From the NCBI GenBank assembly GCA_965205735.1, contig OZ242179.1, forward strand, positions 186,001-250,000: DNA of 64,000 bases. The letters are read 5' to 3'. The position numbers and the translations under genes were made by a program. The notes below the pieces were generated by a model. That model saw nothing but the letters and a program-made list of their open reading frames with translations. It was not told where the DNA came from and made no database searches. Positions 8,486 to 16,610 of the stretch are shown here, one piece after another. How positions within the stretch are numbered: position 1 is the stretch's first letter; each line of letters opens with the position of its first letter. This DNA comes from VXNE01 sp965205735 (GTDB lineage Bacteria; Pseudomonadota; Gammaproteobacteria; Pseudomonadales; Azotimanducaceae).

Positions 8486-8669
8486 TTTCACGTCCGGCGG
8501 CCGGCAGGGTACCGATTGTTCTTGAACGCATCCTTATGGGAAGGGGGCAGGCCTGATGCCGGTGACTGGCTAGCGCCATGAAATCCGTCGCCCCATTCGG
8601 GCGCGCCGTGTTTCACCCCCGCGCAAGCCCACCTATGATCCTGCGCCTTGATCGGCACTGCGTGACGTT

Positions 8670-8745
8670 CTACGGGGCAGGCTCTGAAGTGTGCTCACCT
8701 GTTTCCCGCCATGCAATCCACCACCCATGCGGTGACGCATCGGTT
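8670..8745 (-). pseudogene. DUF2332 C-terminal fragment
   Basis: The minus strand reads DASPHGWWIAWRE, almost the same as DASPHGWWIEWQ at the C-terminus of the intact DUF2332 protein encoded at 11876-12943. At the DNA level 27 of about 28 bases agree between 8717-8744 and 11912-11939. Nothing upstream matches, so this is only the tail of a second copy. Confidence 0.55.
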
Positions 8746-8768
8746 CCGTTCGGGCACCGGGCGATGGG

Positions 8769-8855
8769 ATGGGCCACTGGTTCGACGACGACGATATCGA
8801 GGACCCGTTCGAGGACTACCCGGGCTCGCCGAACGGTCCCACTCCGGACGATTGA
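8769..8855 (+). CDS. Possible 28-residue acidic small ORF
   Basis: The reading frame MGHWFDDDDIEDPFEDYPG continues to a TGA at 8853. Ten of its 28 residues are Asp or Glu. The composition is unlike a random GC-rich frame and could be a real micro-protein or the acidic tail of a lost gene. There is no clear ribosome binding site, and I recognise no family. Confidence 0.2.
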   Translation: MGHWFDDDDIEDPFEDYPGSPNGPTPDD

Positions 8856-9067
8856 AATCCGGCGACGCGGAGCTTGGGCAACTGGGGCCGTCCTCGTCAG
8901 GGCGCTGCGCAGCGGAAACGCGCCTCGTCGTCTGGTTCGCCGCCGTCGGCACGTCCTCGGGGAAGCGGTCCGCCTCCAGCGTCGCCGACCTTTCCGCCGT
9001 GCCGGCCTTCGCAAGGGATCAAGATGGGGATGGCATCATTGGTCTCGAAGTGTGACATGTTGTCAAA

Positions 9068-9835
9068 CTACTTGATCTGCCCCGATGCGTCCGCAACGCA
9101 ATCGTTGCGGGTAAGGTCCGCGCAATCGTCGATTACGGTGCCGTTCCGGCAAAGCCTACTCCATAGGACAATCTTGCCGGCCGCGGCATAGAAGGAAGGC
9201 CTGTCCTGAACATGGAAGTGCAGGTGGGGTTCGGTGGAATGGCCGGAATTTCCGCATTCGCCAATCTTCTGTCCGATGCGGACGGCGTCGCCCGCGGCCA
9301 CGGAAACGCTGCCCTTACGCAGATGGGCGATAAGACTGAACTCGTCCCGCCGATGCTGGATCAAGATGTGGTTTCCCCGGATGTCGCGGCACCACATGTC
9401 CACTACGCCGGAACCAGGGAACCGATAGTCCCTCTGCCCATCCTGCGCGCGCACGACGATGCCGTCGGCTGGCGCGAAGACCGGCCGACCGAACGCCGAA
9501 AAGTCGGCGAGGCTTCGGCGTTCCCGACGCGACCGCCCCTCCAGCGAATCCGCCGCTTTCACGAAATCGTACGCGTAACGCTGGATCGGCAACTCCCAGG
9601 AATGCGATGTCTGCCTCGTCACGCCGCCGTTCGAAACCAGCCATTCGCCGCAAAGCGGTAGCCCGTAGCGTTGAGAAGTAACGGGGCCACCCGATCTGGT
9701 CAACTCATTGGTATCGCGAAGCCGGACATGAAGTTGACCAATATTCAACAGCAAGGCTTGAACGAACAGGAACGGGTTGATCAATATCGACAGCGTTCGG
9801 GTTGCGAAGAACCTCAGACTATTCGCTTTTCCCAT
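9068..9835 (-). CDS. M23-family metallopeptidase, membrane-anchored
   Basis: A 255-residue LytM-type peptidase. The zinc motifs are visible: the first His in SHSWELPIQRYAYDF (H and D), and HLHFHV in the C-terminal third. GNHILIQHRRDEFSLIAHL and GDAVRIGQKIGECGNSGHST are the usual beta-strands of the fold. A hydrophobic N-terminal stretch (LSILINPFLFVQALLLNI, about residues 14-31) should anchor it in the inner membrane. Members cleave peptidoglycan cross-links or secreted substrates. It has no operon partners here. Confidence 0.85.
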   Translation of the reverse strand: MGKANSLRFFATRTLSILINPFLFVQALLLNIGQLHVRLRDTNELTRSGGPVTSQRYGLPLCGEWLVSNGGVTRQTSHSWELPIQRYAYDFVKAADSLEGRSRRERRSLADFSAFGRPVFAPADGIVVRAQDGQRDYRFPGSGVVDMWCRDIRGNHILIQHRRDEFSLIAHLRKGSVSVAAGDAVRIGQKIGECGNSGHSTEPHLHFHVQDRPSFYAAAGKIVLWSRLCRNGTVIDDCADLTRNDCVADASGQIK

Positions 9836-10162
9836 GGCCCTGACCCGCCCCCGCCGACTGGTCCAGTTTGAATGTTAGTGCGCCGGCGAACTCTCCGCGA
9901 TGCTGGGTGACCGGCGGCATCCACCGTGAGAAACCCCGGGGCACGGCTGGCGTCCCGCTGGCGGCGTCCAGAGCGGCCTCGTTCGATGCCTGGGGCGCGT
10001 TTTCGGAAACAAGGGGTATTGTAGGGCTCGGATTCGGGCGGGGATCCTGTGGATAAGCGTGCCGGGCAACGATGAACAGACGGCGCCTGTGATATATAAA
10101 ATTATATGCGTTTCTCTATATGATGCTTTATAATATATTTTATGTCGTAACGGCGATGCGAT
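9836..10162. promoter_or_regulatory. Intergenic; AT-rich regulatory region of hipBA
   Basis: The left part shows no gene. The right part (about 10090-10145) is very AT-rich compared with its neighbours and holds a perfect TATAAT at 10129-10134, 28 bp before the hipB start, but no good -35 at the right distance. It also has the near-symmetric run TATATAAAATTATAT (10092-10106), a candidate HipB site. AT-rich patches like this often mark TA promoters. Confidence 0.4.
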
Positions 10163-10489
10163 ATGGACCCCCGTACCGCGAATTCTACTTGGCATATCGA
10201 GTTGCAGAGGGCGCGCGCGGGCGCGGGCCTCTCACAGCGCGAGTTGGCGCTTCGCGTCGGAATGACGCAGGCGCACATCTCTCGTATAGAGAGCGGTTTG
10301 GTGGATCCGCGGCTGTCGACTGTCGTGGAGATCGCGAAGGCGGTGGGTTCGATGCCCGTGTTGATACCCCGGCGGGCCTTGCCGGCCGTGTTGGGCGTAC
10401 TTCGGAACTTCGAAGGGAGGGGCGCGAGAGGCCGGCGGCCCTCGGCGGTCGAACTGCTGGTGGCGGATGACGAGGAGGACGACCGGTGA
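10163..10489 (+). CDS. hipB: HipB-like antitoxin (XRE family)
   Basis: A 108-residue protein with a helix-turn-helix of the XRE type (AGLSQRELALRVGMTQAHIS, then RIESGLVDPRLSTVVEIAKA). It precedes hipA, and its TGA overlaps the GTG start of hipA (GTGA at 10486-10489), the usual coupling for a type II TA pair. HipB binds HipA and represses the operon. The acidic C-terminus (ADDEEDD) may contact the kinase. Confidence 0.85.
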   Translation: MDPRTANSTWHIELQRARAGAGLSQRELALRVGMTQAHISRIESGLVDPRLSTVVEIAKAVGSMPVLIPRRALPAVLGVLRNFEGRGARGRRPSAVELLVADDEEDDR

Positions 10490-11742
10490 TCGCGCAGGAA
10501 CTGTCCGTTCGTCTAAGAGGCGAGACGGTCGGCGCGCTGGTACGGTTTGACGACGACCGCATTCTGTTCGTGTTCGACCAGGCGTACGTCGAGCGTACGG
10601 ATCGCCAAGTATTGAGCCTGTCGTTTGTCGACGAGTCGGGCGGGATCCTGGACGATGGCAGAACGACCACGAGGCGAGCGCCGCCCTACTTCTCGAACCT
10701 GCTGCCGGAGGGACATTTGCGGGCCTACCTGGCCGCGCGCGCGGGCGTCAACGAGTCGAGGGACTATCCGCTGCTGGAGTTGACGGGGGGTGACCTGCCG
10801 GGCGCCGTCGAGATAGTGCCCGAAACATCGTCGGCGTCGGCGATGGATGCGGAGGCGGGCGCCGAGCGCGAGACAGCGGACGACGGGACGTTGAGGTTCT
10901 CGCTGGCGGGAGTGCAGCTCAAGTTCTCGGCCGTGATGGAGGCGGCCGGCGGGCTGACCGTTGCGGCGCGTGGGCTGGGCGGAGACTGGATCGTGAAACT
11001 GCCGTCTGCAAGCTACGAGGGGGTGCCCGAGAACGAGTACTCGATGATGAAGATGGCGTCGATGGCGGGCATCGAGACGGCCGATGTAGAGCTTGTTTCG
11101 ATCGAGCGGATCGCGGGCCTTCCGGCGGACGTGGTGGACGACGCGATGGCGGGCAGGCGCGCCCTGGCGGTGCGGCGCTTCGATCGACCCGGCGGAGGGC
11201 GCCGGATTCACACCGAGGACTTCGCGCAGGTATTCGGCGCATATCCCGAGCGGAAGTACGAGCGGTACGGATACATCGCGGTGGGACGCGTGCTGGCTAC
11301 GTACGCGGACGACGACTCCGTGGATCAGTTCGCAAGGCGCTTGATATACGGCGCGATGATCGGCAACGCGGACCTGCACCTGAAGAACTGGTCGCTGATC
11401 TACAGGGATGGCAGGACGCCGGAGTTGTCGCCGGCATACGATCTCGTGTCCACCGTGGCGCATCTGCCGGACAACGCGATGGCGTTGCGGCTCGCTCCGC
11501 GGGGTAAGCGGTGGGACGAACTGACCATGGATCGGTTCGCATCGCTGGCTTCGCGCATGGGCGTGAGCCGCGAGGCGGTATTGCGTCCGGTGGCGGAGAC
11601 GATCGAGCGCTTCCACGGAGTATGGGAAACGGAGAAAAACCATCTGCCGGTGTCCCCCAGAGTCGTGGCGGCCATCGGCAGGCAACTGAAGGTCGTGCCA
11701 GCGGTTTCGGGGGCGGAGCGGGCTCGCCCGGGGCGGCAATAA
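10486..11742 (+). CDS. hipA: HipA-like Ser/Thr kinase toxin
   Basis: A 418-residue HipA family kinase. The N-terminal Couple_hipA segment has the PPYFSNLLPEGHLRAYLA block. The kinase core has VQLKFSAV, the ATP-binding strand DWIVKLP, the catalytic loop GNADLHLKNWSLI (Asp and Asn) and the metal-binding SPAYDLVST. Family members phosphorylate aminoacyl-tRNA synthetases or other targets and cause growth arrest; the target here is unknown. It starts at a GTG overlapping hipB. All catalytic motifs are present, so it should be active. Confidence 0.9.
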   Translation: MIAQELSVRLRGETVGALVRFDDDRILFVFDQAYVERTDRQVLSLSFVDESGGILDDGRTTTRRAPPYFSNLLPEGHLRAYLAARAGVNESRDYPLLELTGGDLPGAVEIVPETSSASAMDAEAGAERETADDGTLRFSLAGVQLKFSAVMEAAGGLTVAARGLGGDWIVKLPSASYEGVPENEYSMMKMASMAGIETADVELVSIERIAGLPADVVDDAMAGRRALAVRRFDRPGGGRRIHTEDFAQVFGAYPERKYERYGYIAVGRVLATYADDDSVDQFARRLIYGAMIGNADLHLKNWSLIYRDGRTPELSPAYDLVSTVAHLPDNAMALRLAPRGKRWDELTMDRFASLASRMGVSREAVLRPVAETIERFHGVWETEKNHLPVSPRVVAAIGRQLKVVPAVSGAERARPGRQ

Positions 11743-11875
11743 ACGCGCCATTTCGACGCGCGTCTCTTGGGCCGCCAGCTCACTCGGATGGCCGAAAGAA
11801 CAGGACTATGCACAGCCGATGAACAGCCTTCCGACGAGCTCGATTCGGTGCGTCCGCTTGCCCTCTGTTGACTTC

Positions 11876-12943
11876 TCAATGCGCGACGCGCTCATTACTC
11901 GGCTGCCATTCGATCCACCACCCATGCGGTGATGCATCGGCGAGGGTCTCGGTCTCAACAGCGCCACTCCGATAACGGGTGATGGAGAGTTCTGGATCGT
12001 TTCCCTCGAGTGCGATCTGCCATACGGGCCTTGCCGCGCTTGCATGGTTTAGCGTGTCGACGATGCGCTGGCGGCTTTCTCGGGGAAACTGGTAGAGGGC
12101 GATGGTGGAGTAGACGATCAGAGCGTGCTCAAGGGGGACGGACTCGATCAACGCCGGCAGGACATCGGACGCATCGCCGGCGTGCATGCGGATGGCGCTG
12201 TGGTCGAACTCCGCCGCCGCGTCGATCAATTGTTGGTGGCGCTCAACGTGCTCCGGCCAGATGAGCGCACGCAGCCAGAGGAGTTGATCGGGATTGGCGA
12301 GGTCCACCGGATCGAGATCGATGCCGTCGCGGCTGGCGATGGGAATGGATGATGGAATGGGAGGCAATACGCCGTCCCCTCGGAGTTCCGCCTCCAGCCG
12401 GACCCGGGCTTCGGTCGGCCCCCATTGCAGGACTTCGCGACTGTCCCGTTGGTAGCTGTAGGCGTAGCGGTCGAAGTTGAGGTTCAGCCCGGCGCTTGCG
12501 CCCAGGTCGATCAGCGCGAGAGGCGAGGGCGTTTCCCGGCAGACGATGGAGAAGGCGGGCAGGAGGCAGGTGCAACGGCGCACGACGTTGGTCTGGGTGC
12601 GGCGGGTGGCGATCAGTTCGACGATTCGGTCCCGGTGCTGTAGGCAGAAATCGCGGAAGCGCGGAAAGGCAGGAGCTGATGGACGTGGTTCGCCGGAGAT
12701 GATCGGGTAGTGCGCGGCGAGGGGATGTTGATTCTCGCTTAACAGCAGGTACTGCACGGCGGCGAAGAGCATGTTGGGCGCGGGCTGATGCGGCCGCGTG
12801 TACGTGGCGATCTCAAGTAGGTCGTCGTCCGTCGAGACGCCGTGGGCGAGTTCCTCGTATGTTGGCGAGGCGAGGCCGGGCGCTTCGACCCGCGCGAAGT
12901 AATGGAAGGCCGTGCGGAGACGGGCGAGTCGGTCGGCTTGCAT
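11876..12943 (-). CDS. DUF2332 protein, methyltransferase-like
   Basis: About 355 residues from the ATG at 12943 (MQADRLARLRTAFHYFA); a longer frame reaches 12985. The sequence has the DUF2332 hallmarks: an N-terminal helical region (LLLSENQHPLAAHYP), then LALIDLGASAGLNLNFDRYA, a Rossmann-like glycine loop like that of SAM-dependent methyltransferases, and the C-terminal DASPHGWWIEW. The activity is not known. A fragment of a second copy lies at 8670-8745. No obvious operon partner. Confidence 0.8.
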   Translation of the reverse strand: MQADRLARLRTAFHYFARVEAPGLASPTYEELAHGVSTDDDLLEIATYTRPHQPAPNMLFAAVQYLLLSENQHPLAAHYPIISGEPRPSAPAFPRFRDFCLQHRDRIVELIATRRTQTNVVRRCTCLLPAFSIVCRETPSPLALIDLGASAGLNLNFDRYAYSYQRDSREVLQWGPTEARVRLEAELRGDGVLPPIPSSIPIASRDGIDLDPVDLANPDQLLWLRALIWPEHVERHQQLIDAAAEFDHSAIRMHAGDASDVLPALIESVPLEHALIVYSTIALYQFPRESRQRIVDTLNHASAARPVWQIALEGNDPELSITRYRSGAVETETLADASPHGWWIEWQPSNERVAH

Positions 12944-13036
12944 GGGGACATTCTTCCACGGAACAAACGGCTCCGGGAGTAGCAATGAAGAGACGTCGCT
13001 GAGAAACAGGTGCGCCGGCGGAGTATGGAAGGGGAG

Positions 13037-13348
13037 TCAGGTGACGCTGCGCCAGGGTCGTCCCGAGGCCCGACCTCGGAGCGGATGGGCCTTGGCGTAC
13101 AGCTCAGCGGCTTTGAATGCCTTGGGGGGAACTTGCGGGTAGTCGTCGATCAGGTCCTGGAGGGTATCGCCACCTTGGAGGCGGCCGAGCACCGCGTAGA
13201 CGGGGATGCGCGTTCCGTTAATGACCGGTGTACCCCCGAGGATATCGGGATGCGATGTGATGAATTGATCGCTTGCTTTGCGGTATCGACTGATCACCCT
13301 GGCGACCCTTCTAGCGCTAGTGAAAGTTCCGACTGGCAAAAGCGCCAT
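13037..13348 (-). CDS. DUF433 antitoxin, toxin missing
   Basis: A DUF433 protein: SHPDILGGTPVINGTRIPVY followed by VLGRLQGGDTLQDLIDDYP is the standard family signature. DUF433 proteins are antitoxins with a winged-helix-like fold, normally followed by a DUF5615 PIN-like toxin. Here the next gene downstream is the DUF2332 protein, and no toxin is visible. The ATG at 13348 overlaps the end of dnaE2; a GTG at 13297 would avoid this and is equally plausible. Confidence 0.7.
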   Translation of the reverse strand: MALLPVGTFTSARRVARVISRYRKASDQFITSHPDILGGTPVINGTRIPVYAVLGRLQGGDTLQDLIDDYPQVPPKAFKAAELYAKAHPLRGRASGRPWRSVT

Positions 13349-16300
13349 CCTTGGTTTCGCGCTGGGACAGTCCGGCGAGCTTGTGGGTCAGGTCGCGGAC
13401 GTGGCCGGCCACCACGTGGATGACTTCGCCTTCGCGCTCCACCACGCCCTTGATGACGAGCAGCCGTCCCTGCAACAGCGCCGCTCGGAAACGCTCTAGC
13501 ACCGAACTCCAGACGACGATGTTGCTGTTGCCGGTTTCGTCTTCGAGCGTCATGAAGATGACGCCCGACGCGGAGCCGGGGCGCTGCCGGCAGGTCACGA
13601 TGCCGGCCACCTGGACGAACTGGTCGTTATGGAAGCCTGCGAGTTCGGCCGCGCTGCGGCAGTGCCGGAATGCGCTGTCTTCGCGCAATAGCGACATCGG
13701 GTGCGGTCCGAGCGTGAGACCGAGGTAGCGATAGTCCGCCATGGCTTTTTCGCCCGGCGCGGGGCCGTCGAGGCGGACGCGCGTTCGGTAGGGCGTGTGC
13801 GCTTCGGCGGCGGACCAGATCGCGGCCGGGTTGTCGAGTCCGGCGGCGTCCCAGTGGGCCTGGTAGCGGTGCCCGCTCAACTGGCCGAGGGCACCGGCGC
13901 GTGCGAGAAAGTCGAGGTCGCGCTTGTCCAGTTCGGCGCGGCGGCGGAGATCGTTCGCGTCCGTGAACGGCTGCGCGGCGGCGATGCGGTCCGCGGTTGC
14001 CTGGGAGAGTCCCTTGACTTGGCGCAGGCCCAGGCGGATGGCCGGTTGCGGCGCGAGCGGTGCCTCGAAACGCAGGCGGCCCGTCGCTTCCCTGTCGGGA
14101 TCGCTGGGTTCCAGGCGATAGTCCCAGCCGCTCGTCTGCACGTCGGCTTCGCGCACCTCGATGCCGTGGGCGGCGGCGTCCTGCACGAGTTGCGAAGGCG
14201 AATAGAAGCCCATCGGCAGGCTGTTCAAGAGGCCGCAGTAGAACCCGCTCGGTTCGAACCGCTTGAGCCAGGCGGACACGTAGACCAGGAGGGCGAAGCT
14301 CGATGAATGGGATTCGGGGAAGCCGTATTCGCCGAAGCCCTTGATCTGCTGGAAGATCCGCTCGGCGAACTCCCTGTCGTGCCCGCGTTCGAGCATTCCG
14401 CGGATGAGTTTCTGCTCGAAATGTTCGAGTCCTCCGCGCCGGTGCCAGGCCGCCATGGCGCGGCGAAGCTGGTCCGCCTCGCCGGCCGTGAATCCCGCCG
14501 CCACCATGGCGAGTTCGATCACCTGCTCCTGGAAGATCGGCACGCCGAGCGTGCGTTCCAGCACCTTGCGCACGGCTTCGTTCGAATAGGTGACGGGCTC
14601 GAGTCCCTGGCGGCGGCGCAGGTAGGGATGCACCATGTTGCCTTGGATCGGGCCGGGCCGGACGATGGCCACCTCCACGACAAGATCGTAGAAGCACTCG
14701 GGACGCAGCCGGGGCAGCATGGACATCTGCGCGCGGGATTCCACCTGGAATACGCCCATGCTGTCGGCGTGCTGCAGCATCTCGTACACCTCGGGACGTT
14801 CCGGCGGGATCTGATCGACCGTGAGGCTGCTCCCGCGAAAGTCGTTGACGAGGTCGAGCGTCTTGCGGATCGCCGTCAGCATGCCGAGGCCGAGCACGTC
14901 CACCTTGAGCAGGCCCAGGGCCTCGAGATCGTTCTTGTCCCACTGGATGACGGTGCGATCCGCCATGGCCGCGTTCTCGATCGGCACGAGCTCCGATAAG
15001 GGGCCTTGCGAGATGACGAAGCCGCCGACGTGCTGCGACAGGTGTCGCGGGAAGCCGAGTATCTCGTTGACGAGGTGGACGAACTGACGGACGACCTTGC
15101 TCCTGGGGTCTATGCCGGCGGCGGCGAGGCGCGCGTCGAGCGCTTCGCGTTTGTCCCACCAGGCCATGGACTTCGCTAGCAGATCGACCAGGTCGAGGTC
15201 GAGCCCCAGGGCCTTGCCGACATCGCGGATCGCGCTTCTCGGCCGGTACGTGATGAGGGTGGCGGCCAGCGCCGCGCGGTCGCGGCCGTAGCGCTCGTAG
15301 ATGTATTGAATCACCTCCTCGCGCCGTTCGTGCTCGAAGTCGACATCGATGTCCGGCGGCTCGTTGCGCTCCTTCGAGATGAAGCGCTCGAACAGCATGT
15401 GCATGCGCGACGGGTCCACTTCGGTGATGTGCAGGCAGTAGCAGATCGCCGAGTTGGCCGCGGAGCCGCGGCCCTGGCAGAGGATGGCCAACGTTCGCGC
15501 GTAGCGCACGATGTCGTGCACGGTGAGGAAGAAGTGCTCGTAGCCGAGCGACTTGACGAGCTTGAGTTCCTTTTCAAGGAGGGCGGTGACGTCGTCCGGC
15601 ACGCCGTCCGGCCAGCGTTCGGCGGCGCCTTCGTCGACGAGTTGGCGCAGGTGTTCCGAGGCCTCGACGCCGGGCGGGACCAGCTCCGCCGGGTATTCGT
15701 AGCGCAGCTCGTCGAGGGAGAACCGGCAGCGCCGGGCGATGCGCACGGACTCGTCCAGCATCTCCTCGGGGTAGAGCTCGAGGAGGCGGTCGATGGGGCG
15801 CAGGTAGCGTTCGCCGTTCGCCTGCGCGGCGGTGCCGAGTTCCGCCACCGTGGTCCTGTTTGCGATCGCGGTGAGCAGGTCCTGCAGCGGCTTGCGCTGC
15901 GATGCGTGCATGTGCGCGTCGTTGCTGGCGACGATGGGCAGGTCGAGGCGCGTCGCCAGGGTGAGGGCGTTCGCGGTCTTGTCGAGGTCCGTGGGTTCGA
16001 GGAACACTTCGAGGGCGATCCAGAGCTGCGGCAGGCGCGCGCTGAGCAGGCGGCCTTCGTCCATCAGGTCGCCGATGGGCTTCAATCCGGGGATCCAGAG
16101 CGCGAAACATGCGTCGACCGCTCCGCCCAGGTCCTCAAGAAGAAGCGCGTACTCGCCCTTGGGGCTGCGGCGGCGCGCCTTCGTGATCAGCGCCCCGAGC
16201 TGGCCGTAGGCGAGGCGGCTCGGCGCCAGCAGCACCAGGTGGATGTCCTCGGTGAGTGCCCCACGGCCAGCGCCGCCCGCGGCCCGGCCCCGCTCGCCGC

Positions 16301-16610
16301 CCATGGAACAACCGCTCCGGGTCGCTGGCGCTCCCCGGATGCCCTTGTTCCATGCGAGGTGGAATTCGGCGCCGACGATGAGGTCGATGCCGTTGCCGTT
16401 TTCTTCGCACGCCTTGGCGGCCATGTGCGCCCGCACCGCGCCGGCCACGGAACACTCGTCGGTGATGGCGATGGCGGCGTAGCCGAGATCGTGCGCGCGC
16501 TTGACGAGTTCCTCCGGGTGCGAGGCGCCGCGAAGAAAGGTGAAGTTCGAGACCGCGTGCAGTTCGGCGAACGCCGGCTGTCGCTTCTCGGGCTCAGGCG
16601 AAGTAGCCAT
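13317..16610 (-). CDS. dnaE2: Error-prone DNA polymerase DnaE2
   Basis: About 1097 residues from the ATG at 16610 (MATSPEPEKRQ), the usual size for DnaE2. The order is: PHP domain (ELHAVSNFTFLRGASHPEEL), the C-family polymerase palm with the catalytic DIDVDFEHERR, PESHSSSFALLVYVSAWLK, a helix-hairpin-helix region, and a C-terminal OB fold (FVQVAGIVTCRQRP). It lacks a proofreading partner and does mutagenic translesion synthesis together with ImuA and ImuB. The start overlaps the end of imuB by 17 bp, so the three genes form one operon. The LexA box upstream of imuA indicates SOS induction. Confidence 0.95.
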   Translation of the reverse strand: MATSPEPEKRQPAFAELHAVSNFTFLRGASHPEELVKRAHDLGYAAIAITDECSVAGAVRAHMAAKACEENGNGIDLIVGAEFHLAWNKGIRGAPATRSGCSMGGERGRAAGGAGRGALTEDIHLVLLAPSRLAYGQLGALITKARRRSPKGEYALLLEDLGGAVDACFALWIPGLKPIGDLMDEGRLLSARLPQLWIALEVFLEPTDLDKTANALTLATRLDLPIVASNDAHMHASQRKPLQDLLTAIANRTTVAELGTAAQANGERYLRPIDRLLELYPEEMLDESVRIARRCRFSLDELRYEYPAELVPPGVEASEHLRQLVDEGAAERWPDGVPDDVTALLEKELKLVKSLGYEHFFLTVHDIVRYARTLAILCQGRGSAANSAICYCLHITEVDPSRMHMLFERFISKERNEPPDIDVDFEHERREEVIQYIYERYGRDRAALAATLITYRPRSAIRDVGKALGLDLDLVDLLAKSMAWWDKREALDARLAAAGIDPRSKVVRQFVHLVNEILGFPRHLSQHVGGFVISQGPLSELVPIENAAMADRTVIQWDKNDLEALGLLKVDVLGLGMLTAIRKTLDLVNDFRGSSLTVDQIPPERPEVYEMLQHADSMGVFQVESRAQMSMLPRLRPECFYDLVVEVAIVRPGPIQGNMVHPYLRRRQGLEPVTYSNEAVRKVLERTLGVPIFQEQVIELAMVAAGFTAGEADQLRRAMAAWHRRGGLEHFEQKLIRGMLERGHDREFAERIFQQIKGFGEYGFPESHSSSFALLVYVSAWLKRFEPSGFYCGLLNSLPMGFYSPSQLVQDAAAHGIEVREADVQTSGWDYRLEPSDPDREATGRLRFEAPLAPQPAIRLGLRQVKGLSQATADRIAAAQPFTDANDLRRRAELDKRDLDFLARAGALGQLSGHRYQAHWDAAGLDNPAAIWSAAEAHTPYRTRVRLDGPAPGEKAMADYRYLGLTLGPHPMSLLREDSAFRHCRSAAELAGFHNDQFVQVAGIVTCRQRPGSASGVIFMTLEDETGNSNIVVWSSVLERFRAALLQGRLLVIKGVVEREGEVIHVVAGHVRDLTHKLAGLSQRETKDGAFASRNFH

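Larger units (their letters stand above)
8492..9067. other. Intergenic with gene debris
   Basis: No intact gene is visible. The stretch contains a short fragment of a DUF2332 C-terminus (minus strand, 8670-8745) and a very acidic 28-codon reading frame on the plus strand (8769-8855). It looks like a site of past recombination. Confidence 0.5.

Noticed and set aside
10129..10134. Confident sigma70 promoter for hipBA
   Set aside because: TATAAT is perfect, but no -35 box lies at 16-18 bp; kept only as a candidate within the AT-rich region.
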